A program made the position numbers and the translations under genes. From contig NZ_VRTT01000012.1 of the NCBI RefSeq assembly GCF_008017805.1, positions 58,324-122,323 of the forward strand: a DNA stretch of 64,000 nt, given 5' to 3'. Of the stretch, positions 56,175-64,000 are shown piece by piece. Numbering within the stretch: position 1 is the first letter of the stretch; every line of letters starts with the position of its first letter. Source of the stretch: Paenibacillus sp. N3.4. Its GTDB lineage: Bacteria; Bacillota; Bacilli; Paenibacillales; NBRC-103111. Under the pieces are notes generated by a model. It ran no database searches. It had not been told where the DNA came from and saw only the letters and a program-made list of their open reading frames with translations.

Positions 56175-57356
56175 ATGATTCGTCGGAAAAAAATATTGAT
56201 CTTAACAGGCAGTTTAGGGGATGGACATAATAAAGCGGCGCAAGCTATTTTGGAAGCTGCAAGGTTTCATAGGCCGGATGTAGACGTGAAGGTGGTGGAT
56301 TTCCTTGAATGGACGCATCCATACTTGCATAATGTCGGTAGATTTTGCTATATGCAGTGGGTGAAAAGTCTGCCTTCGGTTTACGGGTTCTTGTACCGTA
56401 GAACACGTGCGGATAATACCATCTCACATCTTTTCAAAAAAATGAAATCGTTCCGTACAGAACGAATGTTGTCCTTGCTTCAAGAAGAGAAGCCGACGGA
56501 AGTCGTGTGTACCTTTCCCGGTGCTGCCGCGGCGATGTCTTATTTGAAATGCAACGGTTTGACGAATGTGCCAACCGTGACGGTGATGACGGACTACACA
56601 GATCACAGCTATTGGATTCATCCTGGGACGGATCGATATTTGGTCGCTGCCGAGCACGTGAAGCAAGCGCTCCTGCGCTATCGGATTCCCGAGCAACGCA
56701 TTGTGGTGACGGGTATCCCGATACGGATGCCATTCACACAGACGTATGATCGTGCCAAGCTGCGAGATCAATATGGCTTGGACCGCGATAGGCCGACGGT
56801 GCTTGTAATGGGCGGCGGGCATGGCCTGATTGGCAAGCAATTTAAATCGGTGCTGCAATCTGATGATTTGGATACATTGGTGCAATTTGTATTCGTTTGT
56901 GGACGCAATGAAAAGTTGAAGCAGCGGCTGGAAGAGGAACTGGGCAGTGAAAAAACGCGCCACTCCGTCATGATTACAGGTTTTGTGGAGCATGTGCATG
57001 AGTTGATGGCCTTGTCTGATCTGATTGTAACCAAACCCGGAGGTCTTACGGTATCTGAAGCGTTGGCGCTTGAGCTGCCGATGATGCTGTACAAGCCAAT
57101 TCCAGGGCAGGAGCAGGATAATGCGGCTTACTTGGTGGGTCTGGGTGCGGCGATAGAGGTAAAAAATGCGTCAGAATTAAAAAGCCAGCTGCTTGAAGTG
57201 ATAGCGAATCGTTCCTTGCTGTCACAACTGAAGCAGAATGCGAAGTCGAATCAGTTGAACCAGGACGCACGGCATACCATTTCTATGATATTGGAAACTA
57301 AACATTATTTCAGTCCGGCATTAGAAGGCCTGCAGCTTTCATATGCTAATGTATGA
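56175..57356 (+). CDS. Diacylglycerol glucosyltransferase (UgtP/MGDG synthase family)
   Basis: 393 residues, GT-B fold, GT28. N-terminal MGDG-synthase domain with ILILTGSLGDGHNKAAQAI (about 7-25) and HPYLHNVGRF; C-terminal nucleotide-sugar domain with VLVMGGGHGL, VFVCGRNEKL, TGFVEHVHELMALSDLIVTKPGGLTVSEAL (about 270-300) and PGQEQDNA. Transfers glucose from UDP-glucose to diacylglycerol to make glycolipids or the lipoteichoic acid anchor at the membrane. Polysaccharide deacetylase follows 47 bp on, suggesting a shared cell-envelope role. Confidence 0.9.
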   Translation: MIRRKKILILTGSLGDGHNKAAQAILEAARFHRPDVDVKVVDFLEWTHPYLHNVGRFCYMQWVKSLPSVYGFLYRRTRADNTISHLFKKMKSFRTERMLSLLQEEKPTEVVCTFPGAAAAMSYLKCNGLTNVPTVTVMTDYTDHSYWIHPGTDRYLVAAEHVKQALLRYRIPEQRIVVTGIPIRMPFTQTYDRAKLRDQYGLDRDRPTVLVMGGGHGLIGKQFKSVLQSDDLDTLVQFVFVCGRNEKLKQRLEEELGSEKTRHSVMITGFVEHVHELMALSDLIVTKPGGLTVSEALALELPMMLYKPIPGQEQDNAAYLVGLGAAIEVKNASELKSQLLEVIANRSLLSQLKQNAKSNQLNQDARHTISMILETKHYFSPALEGLQLSYANV

Positions 57357-57403
57357 TGCGTTTTACTCGGCGCATGTGATGCGATTCGTAGAGGAGGGTC
57401 ACC

Positions 57404-58132
57404 ATGCGAAATTGGACGATAACCTTATTAACGGTGGGTGCGGTATACACGATTATTCCTTGGATTGTTACTCACTTGTTTGGAATAGGCGTGGTTCGCA
57501 GGGGGGAAGAGCGGGCAGAGATTGCCCTGACATTTGACGATGGTCCGAACCCGGAGTACACCCCGCTATTACTTGATATGTTAAAAAGGCATCATGTTAA
57601 AGCGACATTTTTCGTTTTGGGCAGCAAAGCTGAACAATATCCTGAACTTATCTTGAGGATGCATCGGGAAGGACATCAAATTGGCTTGCACAACTACAGG
57701 CATAAATCAAATCTACTTATGATGCCTTGGACCATTCGCAAGCAAGTGGAACGCTCGGCTAAGCAGATCGAAGCGATTACAGGCGAGTATCCGACGTGTT
57801 ATCGACCGCCGTGGGGGATGTTCAACGTATGCGATCTATTCATGCAAAAACGATATACGTTAGTTCTCTGGTCATTGATAGCTCAAGATTGGCGCAGTCG
57901 TGTAGGTCGAACTCGTCTGAAATCGACACTGTTAAGCGGAATTACGGATGGTTCCATTGTTTTGCTCCATGATTGCGGAGAAACCTTAGGGGCAGATCGC
58001 GATGCTCCTTCCTATATGCTAAAAGCGCTGGATGATGTTCTTTATGAACTTAAAGGCAAACCGATACGCTGTGTGCGAATTGATGAAATGACGGGAGCTG
58101 TAGTAAAACCAATGATTACTACAAAGGCTTAA
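57404..58132 (+). CDS. Polysaccharide deacetylase (NodB/CE4 family)
   Basis: 242 residues. One N-terminal membrane anchor (about 5-27), then the NodB domain: motif 1 LTFDDGPN (catalytic Asp and metal Asp, about 48), motif 2 GHQIGLHNYRHKS (two metal His, about 105), motif 3 RPPWGMFN, motif 4 and 5 around LVLWSLIAQDW and IVLLHDCG. Removes N-acetyl groups from peptidoglycan or another glycan at the cell surface. Start after GGAGGG. Probably in one operon with the glycolipid synthase. Confidence 0.92.
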   Translation: MRNWTITLLTVGAVYTIIPWIVTHLFGIGVVRRGEERAEIALTFDDGPNPEYTPLLLDMLKRHHVKATFFVLGSKAEQYPELILRMHREGHQIGLHNYRHKSNLLMMPWTIRKQVERSAKQIEAITGEYPTCYRPPWGMFNVCDLFMQKRYTLVLWSLIAQDWRSRVGRTRLKSTLLSGITDGSIVLLHDCGETLGADRDAPSYMLKALDDVLYELKGKPIRCVRIDEMTGAVVKPMITTKA

Positions 58133-58231
58133 AGGGCTTCATAGTTGAGGCTGATAACCGTATACAGGTTTTATTGGATATAGCCATCATGCTGGTTGCT
58201 AATTCGCAGTCCATATTCTTCATATCTAGGT

Positions 58232-58256
58232 CATTCCACAATGGAATGGCTTTTTT
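58232..58256 (+). terminator. Terminator after the deacetylase gene
   Basis: Stem CATTCCA / TGGAATG with a 3-base loop, then GC and six T. Confidence 0.85.
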
Positions 58257-58303
58257 AGTAGATAAGAAAGTATATGTCTATACGTTTGCTTCGCATCTAC
58301 CTT

Positions 58304-58349
58304 GATAAACTCACTCGTCCCTGAAGGACGACAAAGTCGTTTATCCTTG
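58304..58349. repeat. Dispersed structured repeat, copy 2
   Basis: Second copy of the 46-base element at 46568-46613. Here the outer arms GATAAAC and GTTTATC are perfectly complementary around the inner CGTCC/GGACG stem, so selection for the fold is plausible. Confidence 0.65.
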
Positions 58350-58446
58350 CGTGGCTATATGTTTGGTTTGGCTGCAGCTTAAGCTTAGCCTAAAGGTTTA
58401 ACATCGAAATCGTTGCTTGACGAAAGGGTAGAGAATTGGAATGATG

Positions 58447-58630
58447 AACGGACTGCAAATCCGCTATTGTAGTTTTGGGTGACCTCTTTAGAAGTTAACG
58501 GACATCAGCGCCTTTATTCAAGCGATAAGGGACCGATGCTTATGAGTTTATTGCCCTTAGCGGAACGTGTGTCCTCAAACAGGCGAATCGCAAGGGATAG
58601 ATGGCAAATAACGAATGCTGTGTCCGATTA
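58447..58630. repeat. Intergenic repeat with AACGGAC cores
   Basis: Copies AACGGACTGCAAATCCGCTA (about 58447) and AACGGACATCAGCGCCTTTA (58497), and a mirror-image end GCTGTGTCCGATTA (58617-58630) that pairs with TAACGGACATCAGC. The core resembles the repeat at 33236, which suggests a repeat family. Confidence 0.5.
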
Positions 58631-58973
58631 TCTATCTTATCGTTCTACAATCGCAGCCTAGACAGGAGGATCGAATTTTACATTAAGCATTCATACCTCA
58701 TTGGAAAAATACGCAGCCATTTCCCGTGCTTCCTCCCTCTTTTTAGTGGTTAAAAAAACCCTGAAAATCAGAAAAATCGACTTTTTATTTGTACACACGC
58801 TTTCTGTCAATCCATCTGTCAATAGATTTTCGTCTTCTGAAAAAGGATTCTTTTATGTATTTTGCTTTACATTATTAATTTGTAAAGTAATGATCAAGGC
58901 TAACTTACAGAATGCCTTAGGTCTTCCCGCAGGCTCTTCCCGTACGCATTGGGAAAGACAATCTTAAAATCAT

Positions 58974-59014
58974 AAAAGTCCCTATGAAAAGAAGCGCTCT
59001 TCAGAGGGACTTTT
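58974..59014 (-). terminator. Terminator of the LacI-type gene
   Basis: Stem AAAAGTCCCT / AGGGACTTTT flanked by A/T runs; lies just after the minus-strand stop at 59023. Confidence 0.85.
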
Positions 59015-59022
59015 GTTTTGAT

Positions 59023-60021
59023 TTAATTAAAATCGCTAATCGACTGACTGGAATCCCGTTCTATCAATTCACCGAAGATCGAAATTTTCGATGGTGCAGC
59101 AGCATCGTCTATTTTGCGAATAAGGACATCAACGGCATTCAAGCCGAGTTGTTCATGATTTACTTGAATCGTAGTAAGGCTGGGGGAAATCAAAGCTGCT
59201 GCTTCTATGTTATCGAAACCGACAATGGATATGTCCTCAGGCACCTTATATCCATTGGCAGTCAGAAGCTGAATGAGCGAAATGGCGATACGATCGTTTG
59301 TGCAGAACCATGCTGTCGGCATAGAAGTCATGGCCGCTAGCTGAGTATCAATCTCAGCAGAGCTGTCAGTAATCATACATTTCTCCATGTCGACCACCAA
59401 GGAAGCATCCATCATTGCCTGTTGATAACCGAACCAACGTTCCTTGCCTTTTTTGGTTAACGTTATCGATCCTACGAAGCCAATCTGCTTGTGTCCTTTC
59501 TCGATCAGATAAGCAACGAGTTTGTAGGCGTCTTCCGCATTAGCGGCCACAACGGCATCGAGCTGCACAGGCTCGTAGTAGTGATCTACGGTTACGATCG
59601 GCAGTTTAAGCTCGATAAGCTTCCTGATATAGTTTATCGGCAGAACCCCAATAATCAGCAAGCCGTGAAACACCATTTCGCGATAAATCTCAGGCAGGGC
59701 TAACTGATCTTGCATGTCGTTCGACACGCGACAAAGAATGGCCTGATAGCCCAGCCCTTTGGCTCTTATTTCCATAGCGCAAAATATTTCGTAATCATAT
59801 ATTTGATCATTTCGCTCGTTTTCGGGTAGGAAAATAAGAAAGCTGCCTTGTTTTTTCTTGTGCTTCGGCTCCGTTCGATAATGCAGTCGATCCGCTGCCT
59901 CGAAAATACGCGTGCGCAGTTCTTCGCTAACGCCTGATTTATGATTAAGCGCCAAGGAAACGGCATTTTTGGAAATTCCCAACAGATCAGCGATGTCTTG
60001 CATAGAAGTTTTTGGATTCAT
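59023..60021 (-). CDS. LacI-family transcriptional regulator
   Basis: 332 residues. N-terminal helix-turn-helix and hinge (MQDIADLLGISKNAVSLALNHKSGVSEELRTRI, about 6-38; note KNAVS in place of VSTVS), then a periplasmic-binding-like sugar-sensing domain with GLLIIGVLPIN, TVDHYYEPVQ, GFVGSITL, AWFCTNDRIA and SIVGFDNIEAAALISPSLTTIQV. Probably a sugar-responsive repressor. The P-loop kinase gene lies 122 bp upstream on the same strand and may be its regulatory partner. Confidence 0.93.
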   Translation of the reverse strand: MNPKTSMQDIADLLGISKNAVSLALNHKSGVSEELRTRIFEAADRLHYRTEPKHKKKQGSFLIFLPENERNDQIYDYEIFCAMEIRAKGLGYQAILCRVSNDMQDQLALPEIYREMVFHGLLIIGVLPINYIRKLIELKLPIVTVDHYYEPVQLDAVVAANAEDAYKLVAYLIEKGHKQIGFVGSITLTKKGKERWFGYQQAMMDASLVVDMEKCMITDSSAEIDTQLAAMTSMPTAWFCTNDRIAISLIQLLTANGYKVPEDISIVGFDNIEAAALISPSLTTIQVNHEQLGLNAVDVLIRKIDDAAAPSKISIFGELIERDSSQSISDFN

Positions 60022-60143
60022 TTTGTTGGCAGCCCCTAGAAAAAAGAATACGATCTCTTATTATTTTACTATTCCAAGGCCCCTTTTGTGAAGTTGATTA
60101 TCACGTTAATTTTCACTTGACAATATTTTTTTGTCAACTACCT

Positions 60144-60737
60144 TTACAGCCTTTCCCCGTAAACAAACCGTTCCAACATCTGTAGTTTCTCTGAGGACAG
60201 CATCTCCGAGTTATCCCAATAAAGGATACTGGAGGCATCTAAATGCCATTTGATTTCCCGACGAATGAGGGAGTGGCGGAAATCGTCCCAATTATTCAAT
60301 TTCCAATGATCGATCGGCAAGCCTCTTTCTTGAATGCGCTGGCGATAAACTTGTTCCTCAGACAGGTAGACATAGATGACTTTCAGTTCAACATCGTGAA
60401 CCGTCGCTCCGATCCGCGAGAGTTCGGTTTCAACCCACTTTGCTTCTGCAATCTCTTTGGTGAATGGGCCTACGACATAAGCGTCCAGTCCGAGCCCGAT
60501 ATTCTCAAGAGCGGCGTCCATCGTAATGCGATAGCCCAAATCACGGCAGTGGGTTTTATAAAAAGGGGAATCACGGTCACTCGGGTCTTGTCCTGCTAGC
60601 GTCATAATGGCTTCCGCGGCAGGTCGAAGAAGTGTATCCATGTCCAGAAACGCTCCGCCATGCTTGCTGGCCAATGCTTTGGCCATGGTGGTTTTTCCAG
60701 CTCCGGCAGGGCCTAAGATCAGTACTAATTTTCGCAT
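60144..60737 (-). CDS. P-loop kinase-like ATPase (AAA_33 type)
   Basis: 197 residues. Walker A LGPAGAGKTT (residues 8-17), a lid region with Arg residues (YRQRIQERG, about 130) and a helical C-terminus with Trp-rich segment HWKLNNWDDFRHS. Architecture is that of gluconokinase/shikimate-kinase-like small-molecule kinases, with FLDMDTLLRP resembling their substrate-binding Asp. Substrate cannot be read from the sequence. Start directly after GGAGG on the minus strand (AACCTCCG). Confidence 0.8.
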   Translation of the reverse strand: MRKLVLILGPAGAGKTTMAKALASKHGGAFLDMDTLLRPAAEAIMTLAGQDPSDRDSPFYKTHCRDLGYRITMDAALENIGLGLDAYVVGPFTKEIAEAKWVETELSRIGATVHDVELKVIYVYLSEEQVYRQRIQERGLPIDHWKLNNWDDFRHSLIRREIKWHLDASSILYWDNSEMLSSEKLQMLERFVYGERL

Positions 60738-60834
60738 AACTAACCTCCGATTAGGGGTGATGGATTTGCGGGAATGATATCAACAAGTGTAACATAATGA
60801 GGAGAAGTCATTTTGAAAGCAAAAAATGAATGTG

Positions 60835-60900
60835 TATTTTAATCTTATTTTAATCTAATTTTCAGCTAAATTTCAGCTAAATTTTAGATTTATTTAAGGT
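60835..60900 (+). promoter_or_regulatory. Array of six head-to-tail 11-bp repeats
   Basis: Six contiguous units with an exact 11-bp period: TATTTTAATCT twice (60835, 60846), AATTTTCAGCT (60857), AAATTTCAGCT (60868), AAATTTTAGAT (60879), TTATTTAAGGT (60890). One unit per helical turn is typical of direct-repeat sites bound by OmpR/PhoB-type regulators (for example PhoP boxes). It ends about 30 bp before a TAAAAT (-10-like, 60932) and 84 bp before the serine hydrolase start, in the place of a -35 region, so it is probably an activator site. Confidence 0.75.
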
Positions 60901-60983
60901 TCACTGCATACTTCATTCATAACTTCCGCGTAAAATGCTTCTATACAGGAGTGGTAATTCATTCTGGAAGGATACGATTGAAA

Positions 60984-62126
60984 ATGAAGAACAAAGCATA
61001 TACGCAAGCAGTAATGATCTCAGATCGGGTAAGTTTGAACGATAAAACCGGTCCCTATTGGCCAACTGAAGGCTGGCGGACCTCGACGCCAGAGGCACAG
61101 GGCATGCACTCGGTGATCCTTGCAGAGATGCTCGGAGCTTTTCAAGAACGTAATGTGCATAGCGTCGCAATTGTACGTAACGGCTATTTAGTCGCTGAAG
61201 CTTATAATCAACAGACACAATTCGATATACCGCAGGATGTAAAGTCCGTTACGAAAAGTATCACGTCCGCCCTGACAGGTATTGCCTTGTCCGAACGAAA
61301 GCTGAAGAGTATCGAACAAAGGGTCGCCGAGTTTTTTCCTGTGTGGAGTGAGGACCCTGTTCGGTCTAAAATCATGATTAAACATCTCCTGTACATGGTT
61401 TCAGGACTGGATTGGAACAATGTGAATGAACAAGCATCCACAGACATGATGTACTCGGCAGATTGGATTCAGAGTGTTTTGGAACATCCATCCCGTGCTC
61501 ATCCCGGAACCATTTTTAATTACAGTAACGGGGATGCGCATCTGCTGTCGGCCATTTTACATAAGGCAACTGGGGAGTCGATGTTTGATTATGCGAAAAC
61601 TCATTTATTCAGACCTCTGGGAATTTCAAATGTAAATTGGAATGAAGATCCGCAGGGCCACACAATTGGGGCTTGGGCTATGGCACTCACTTTGCGGGAT
61701 ATGGCTAAATTAGGTTACTTATATATGAAGGAAGGCCAATGGGACGGGGAAACCATCATTCCCAAACCTTGGATCAAAGAGACGTTGATTCAACGTGTCA
61801 CACAAAATTACGCGAACGGTACACAAGGCGGATATGGGTATTATTGGTGGTTGAAGTCTTTGGCTCCTGGTATCGTAAGAAATAGCAAAAAACCAATCGA
61901 AACCTTCTATGCTTCTGGAGCAGGTGGACAACGGATATTCGTCATTCCTAGCTTGCAGCTTGTCGTGGCCCTAACTTCCAACTCAATGGATGTAGATATG
62001 CCGGAGCAATTGCTGCACCATGTGGCTAAGGCGATACGATCGGATAAGGTGTTAAGTGATAATGCCGAGGCAACTTCCAAGTTAAATCAAGCGATTGAAA
62101 CCTTCAAAACAGCAATAGATCAATAA
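60984..62126 (+). CDS. Serine hydrolase, class C beta-lactamase-like fold
   Basis: 380 residues from the ATG (TTG at 60978 possible, GGAAGG lies at 60967). Penicillin-binding-protein fold: nucleophile motif S-V-T-K (about residue 85), Y-S-N in FNYSNGDAH (about 175) and an HxG-like GAGGQR near the C-terminus (about 312). No signal peptide, so cytoplasmic; class C-like esterases and amidases of this type act on many esters. The 11-bp repeat array in front implies tight control by a response regulator. Confidence 0.9.
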   Translation: MKNKAYTQAVMISDRVSLNDKTGPYWPTEGWRTSTPEAQGMHSVILAEMLGAFQERNVHSVAIVRNGYLVAEAYNQQTQFDIPQDVKSVTKSITSALTGIALSERKLKSIEQRVAEFFPVWSEDPVRSKIMIKHLLYMVSGLDWNNVNEQASTDMMYSADWIQSVLEHPSRAHPGTIFNYSNGDAHLLSAILHKATGESMFDYAKTHLFRPLGISNVNWNEDPQGHTIGAWAMALTLRDMAKLGYLYMKEGQWDGETIIPKPWIKETLIQRVTQNYANGTQGGYGYYWWLKSLAPGIVRNSKKPIETFYASGAGGQRIFVIPSLQLVVALTSNSMDVDMPEQLLHHVAKAIRSDKVLSDNAEATSKLNQAIETFKTAIDQ

Positions 62127-62136
62127 GCTCATAACG

Positions 62137-62178
62137 AAAATCCTCTCAATGAACTTTGAGGGGATTTTATATTTTTAA
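62137..62178 (+). terminator. Terminator after the serine hydrolase gene
   Basis: Stem AAAATCCTCTCAA / TTGAGGGGATTTT and a following T run. Confidence 0.85.
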
Positions 62179-62229
62179 GCTCATCTGTAGTAAGATAGTA
62201 AGGATAGTAAGCAAAAGGGGAGTTTAATC

Positions 62230-63675
62230 GTGAGTAAACGCAGTTTCAATGACTATACATTAAGTGAAGATATTATAAGGGCGCTTCTTAGCTTGGGTTA
62301 TGAGCAACCGACCGATGTTCAAAACGAAGTCATTCCGATCGCTCTCCAGCAAAAGGACTTGACGGTCAAGTCACGCACCGGCAGCGGGAAAACGGCGGCT
62401 TTCGGAATTCCGATTTGCGAATTAGTGGAGTGGGAAGAAAATAGACCGCAGGCGCTCATCTTAACACCTACGAGAGAGCTTGCCGATCAAGTGAAGCAGG
62501 ACATCACGAATATCGGGAGATTCAAACGGATCAAAGCGGTGGCACTGTATGGCAAGCAGCCTTTTGCCAAACAAAAATTAGAATTGCACCAAAAGTGTCA
62601 TGTCGTTGTAGGTACACCCGGGCGTGTGCTGGATCATATTCAGAAGGGTACGTTAGACCTGGAACGTTTGAAATATCTCGTTATTGATGAAGCCGACGAA
62701 ATGCTTCGCATGGGGTTTATCGAGCAAGTTGGGGCGATTATTGACGAGCTTCCGACAGACCGCATGACCATGCTGTTTTCGGCTACGCTGCCGCAGGATG
62801 TGGCGCAGCTATGTCATCGCTATATGAATCATCCGATTGATATCGAGATTCAAACACAGGAAACAACCAAGGTGCAGATCGAGCATACCTTATTGACCAT
62901 TAGAGATAGCGACAAATTTCAATTGCTGAAAAATGTGATGGTCATCGAAAACCCTGACAATTGTATTATTTTCTGCCGAACCCAGGAGCATGTGGACACG
63001 CTTTTCCGCCAGCTGGATCAGCTGGGTTACCCGTGTGACAAGATTCATGGAGGGATGATGCAGGACGACCGCTTCCTTGTGATGAACGCTTTTAAAAGAG
63101 GGGAATTCCGCTACTTGATAGCAACGGATGTGGCAGCCAGAGGGATTGATGTGGAGAACATCACCCATGTTATTAATTATGATCTTCCTCTTGAAAAAGA
63201 AAGCTATGTCCATCGGATAGGACGGACCGGACGCGCGGGTAAGACGGGCAAAGCCATTACGTTCATCACCCCTCATGAGGATAAATTCGTTGCAGAGATT
63301 GAAGGCTATTTGGGATTTGAAATACCTAGAAAAGACGTTCCTACGGCTGAAGAGGTTGCTCTCGGACAGCTTGCCTTTGAGCAAAAAATGCAATCGACTC
63401 CGGTTATCAAAAGAGATAAGAGCGATCAACTGAATAAAGGCATCATGAAGCTGTATTTTAATGGCGGGAAAAAGAAGAAGATAAGAGCGGTAGACTTTGT
63501 GGGAACTCTTGCCAAAATAGAAGGTGTGACCGCGGAGGACATTGGTATCATCACCATCCAAGATAATGTCTCCTATGTGGATATTTTAAATGGTAAAGGT
63601 CCTATGGTTCTTAAAATAATGAAAAATACAACAATTAAAGGAAAGCTGTTGAAGGTGCACGAGGCTAATAAGTAA
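62230..63675 (+). CDS. dbpA: DEAD-box RNA helicase DbpA/YxiN
   Basis: 481 residues from GTG, with AAAAGGGG upstream. Helicase core: Q motif [30 protein letters not shown] (Walker A), PTRELA, TPGR, DEAD as [11 protein letters not shown], and [15 protein letters not shown] in the second RecA domain. C-terminal DbpA RNA-binding domain (about 400-481, [22 protein letters not shown] and [12 protein letters not shown]) that recognises hairpin 92 of 23S rRNA and targets the enzyme to 50S assembly. Confidence 0.95.
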   Translation: MSKRSFNDYTLSEDIIRALLSLGYEQPTDVQNEVIPIALQQKDLTVKSRTGSGKTAAFGIPICELVEWEENRPQALILTPTRELADQVKQDITNIGRFKRIKAVALYGKQPFAKQKLELHQKCHVVVGTPGRVLDHIQKGTLDLERLKYLVIDEADEMLRMGFIEQVGAIIDELPTDRMTMLFSATLPQDVAQLCHRYMNHPIDIEIQTQETTKVQIEHTLLTIRDSDKFQLLKNVMVIENPDNCIIFCRTQEHVDTLFRQLDQLGYPCDKIHGGMMQDDRFLVMNAFKRGEFRYLIATDVAARGIDVENITHVINYDLPLEKESYVHRIGRTGRAGKTGKAITFITPHEDKFVAEIEGYLGFEIPRKDVPTAEEVALGQLAFEQKMQSTPVIKRDKSDQLNKGIMKLYFNGGKKKKIRAVDFVGTLAKIEGVTAEDIGIITIQDNVSYVDILNGKGPMVLKIMKNTTIKGKLLKVHEANK

Positions 63676-63684
63676 ACATCATTT

Positions 63685-63740
63685 AACCCCTCCAAGTGGC
63701 GCAGTCATGGATGACATGATCCTGTGACCTTGGAGGGGTT
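63685..63740 (+). terminator. Terminator after dbpA
   Basis: Twelve-bp perfect stem AACCCCTCCAAG / CTTGGAGGGGTT closing a 32-base loop, followed by ATTTGTT. Confidence 0.75.
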
Positions 63741-63774
63741 ATTTGTTGTTAGGCGATTGGAGTTGTTAGACGGA

Positions 63775-63902
63775 CTGTAAAGCGGTTTTTCCGCGTTACA
63801 GAGGGAGCAGAGTCAGGAAGCGGCTCTGTAAGAAGTAAAAACCTGCTTACAGAGGAGAAAGAGGAGAGAACGGACGAGAACTGGAGATGTAAAGCGGTTT
63901 TT
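63775..63902. repeat. CTGTAA/TTACAG palindromic repeats
   Basis: Hairpin CTGTAA-A-GCGG / CCGC-G-TTACAG (63775-63800), hairpin CTCTGTAAG / CTTACAGAG (63824-63854), and a second copy of TGTAAAGCGGTTTTT (63776 and 63888, 112 bp apart). Related in arms and in spacing to the repeats at 52506-52707. Confidence 0.65.
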
Positions 63903-63904
63903 GG

Positions 63905-64000
63905 TCTTAAGTCAATAGATTGGACACGACGAATTGCTGTTTTCTATCCACTATTCCGAGCATAATAGACCTCTTCAAAACGAATGGGGGATAAATAGCC
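63905..64000 (-). mobile_element. 3' end of an IS3-type insertion sequence (cut by window edge)
   Basis: On the minus strand, from 64000 to 63944, the frame reads GYLSPIRFEEVYYARNSG then stop, matching the C-terminal end of IS3-family OrfB transposases (YLSP-EFEEQYYA). Only 18 residues are visible, so the exact family is uncertain. The next bases toward 63905 (GTGTCCAATCTATTGACTT) probably form the end of the element. Confidence 0.6.

Larger units (their letters stand above)
58133..59022. other. Long intergenic region with repeats, no credible gene
   Basis: About 890 bases. Holds the terminator at 58232, the structured repeat at 58304, Paenibacillus-type repeat copies at 58447-58630 and a terminator at 58974. 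Short open frames (58479-58661, 58701-58967) have no similarity, poor ribosome binding sites and odd codon use, so I do not call them genes. Confidence 0.6.

Noticed and set aside
58479..58967. Two short plus-strand genes
   Set aside because: The first overlaps the AACGGAC repeats; neither has a good start signal or similarity.
1..64000. CRISPR array, prophage or complete integrative element
   Set aside because: No regularly spaced identical repeats with unique spacers, no phage structural or integrase genes; only IS remnants are visible.

Overview
The window looks like chromosomal DNA of a Bacillota bacterium close to Paenibacillus. The basis is the mix of genes: Lpl/Ytc-type sugar ABC transporters with lipoprotein binding proteins, large membrane-bound AraC-type (YesN-like) regulators, OhrR and HxlR redox regulators, a UgtP-like glycolipid synthase, YxiN/DbpA helicase, strong AGGAGG-type ribosome binding sites and many intergenic palindromic repeats. 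No species is claimed.

Layout. 1-7.8 kb: the end of a carbohydrate operon (two ABC permeases, a five-bladed-propeller glycosidase, and a secreted protein of about 1594 residues that looks like a polysaccharide lyase with accessory domains). 7.8-9.95 kb: a gene graveyard with a truncated IS6-family transposase, remnants of a sugar-binding protein and of an NlpC/P60-like protein, and a repeat element that abuts a LysR gene lacking its N-terminus. 10.9-11.7 kb: one hypothetical gene. 11.9-21.1 kb: a kdp potassium-uptake locus (a 28-residue membrane ORF, kdpF, kdpA, kdpB, kdpC, two KdpD-sensor-type genes, a separate histidine kinase, kdpE). 21.1-28.0 kb: Ppx/GppA-like protein, orphan OmpR-type regulator, receiver-EAL protein and a large hybrid histidine kinase. 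28-33 kb: small protein, DUF5658-like protein, Na+/H+ antiporter, ene-reductase fragment, OhrR and an aldo/keto reductase. 33.4-36.4 kb: AraC regulator divergent from a Gfo/Idh dehydrogenase and a sugar-phosphate isomerase/epimerase. 36.4-46.4 kb: a likely rhamnogalacturonan-use locus (membrane AraC regulator, two lipoprotein binding proteins, two permeases, an unknown protein and a GH105 hydrolase). 46.6-51.4 kb: phosphoesterase and small stress-response operons (HxlR/dioxygenase/DoxX and SRPBCC/ArsR). 51.4-64 kb: oxidoreductase, tRNA-Lys(CTT), a cluster of DnaA-box-like 9-mers, YhgE/Pip membrane protein, glycolipid synthase, polysaccharide deacetylase, LacI regulator with P-loop kinase, serine hydrolase behind a striking 11-bp repeat array, DbpA helicase, and the end of an IS3-type transposase at the window edge.

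How the genes work together. Three carbohydrate modules pair importers with matching enzymes. The kdp cluster couples high-affinity K+ uptake to its two-component system, whose KdpD is divided over separate genes. Several small operons pair a redox- or ligand-sensing repressor with an enzyme.

Quality warning. At least eight otherwise well-preserved genes carry a single frameshift, most of them explained by one base missing from a short homopolymer. This pattern fits residual long-read sequencing error better than true gene decay, so the frameshifted genes outside 7.8-9.95 kb may be intact in the organism.

Most promising signals outside ordinary genes: six head-to-tail 11-bp units at 60835-60900, the DnaA-box cluster at 53049-53171, the three-gene KdpD arrangement, and a structured repeat present twice (46568 and 58304).
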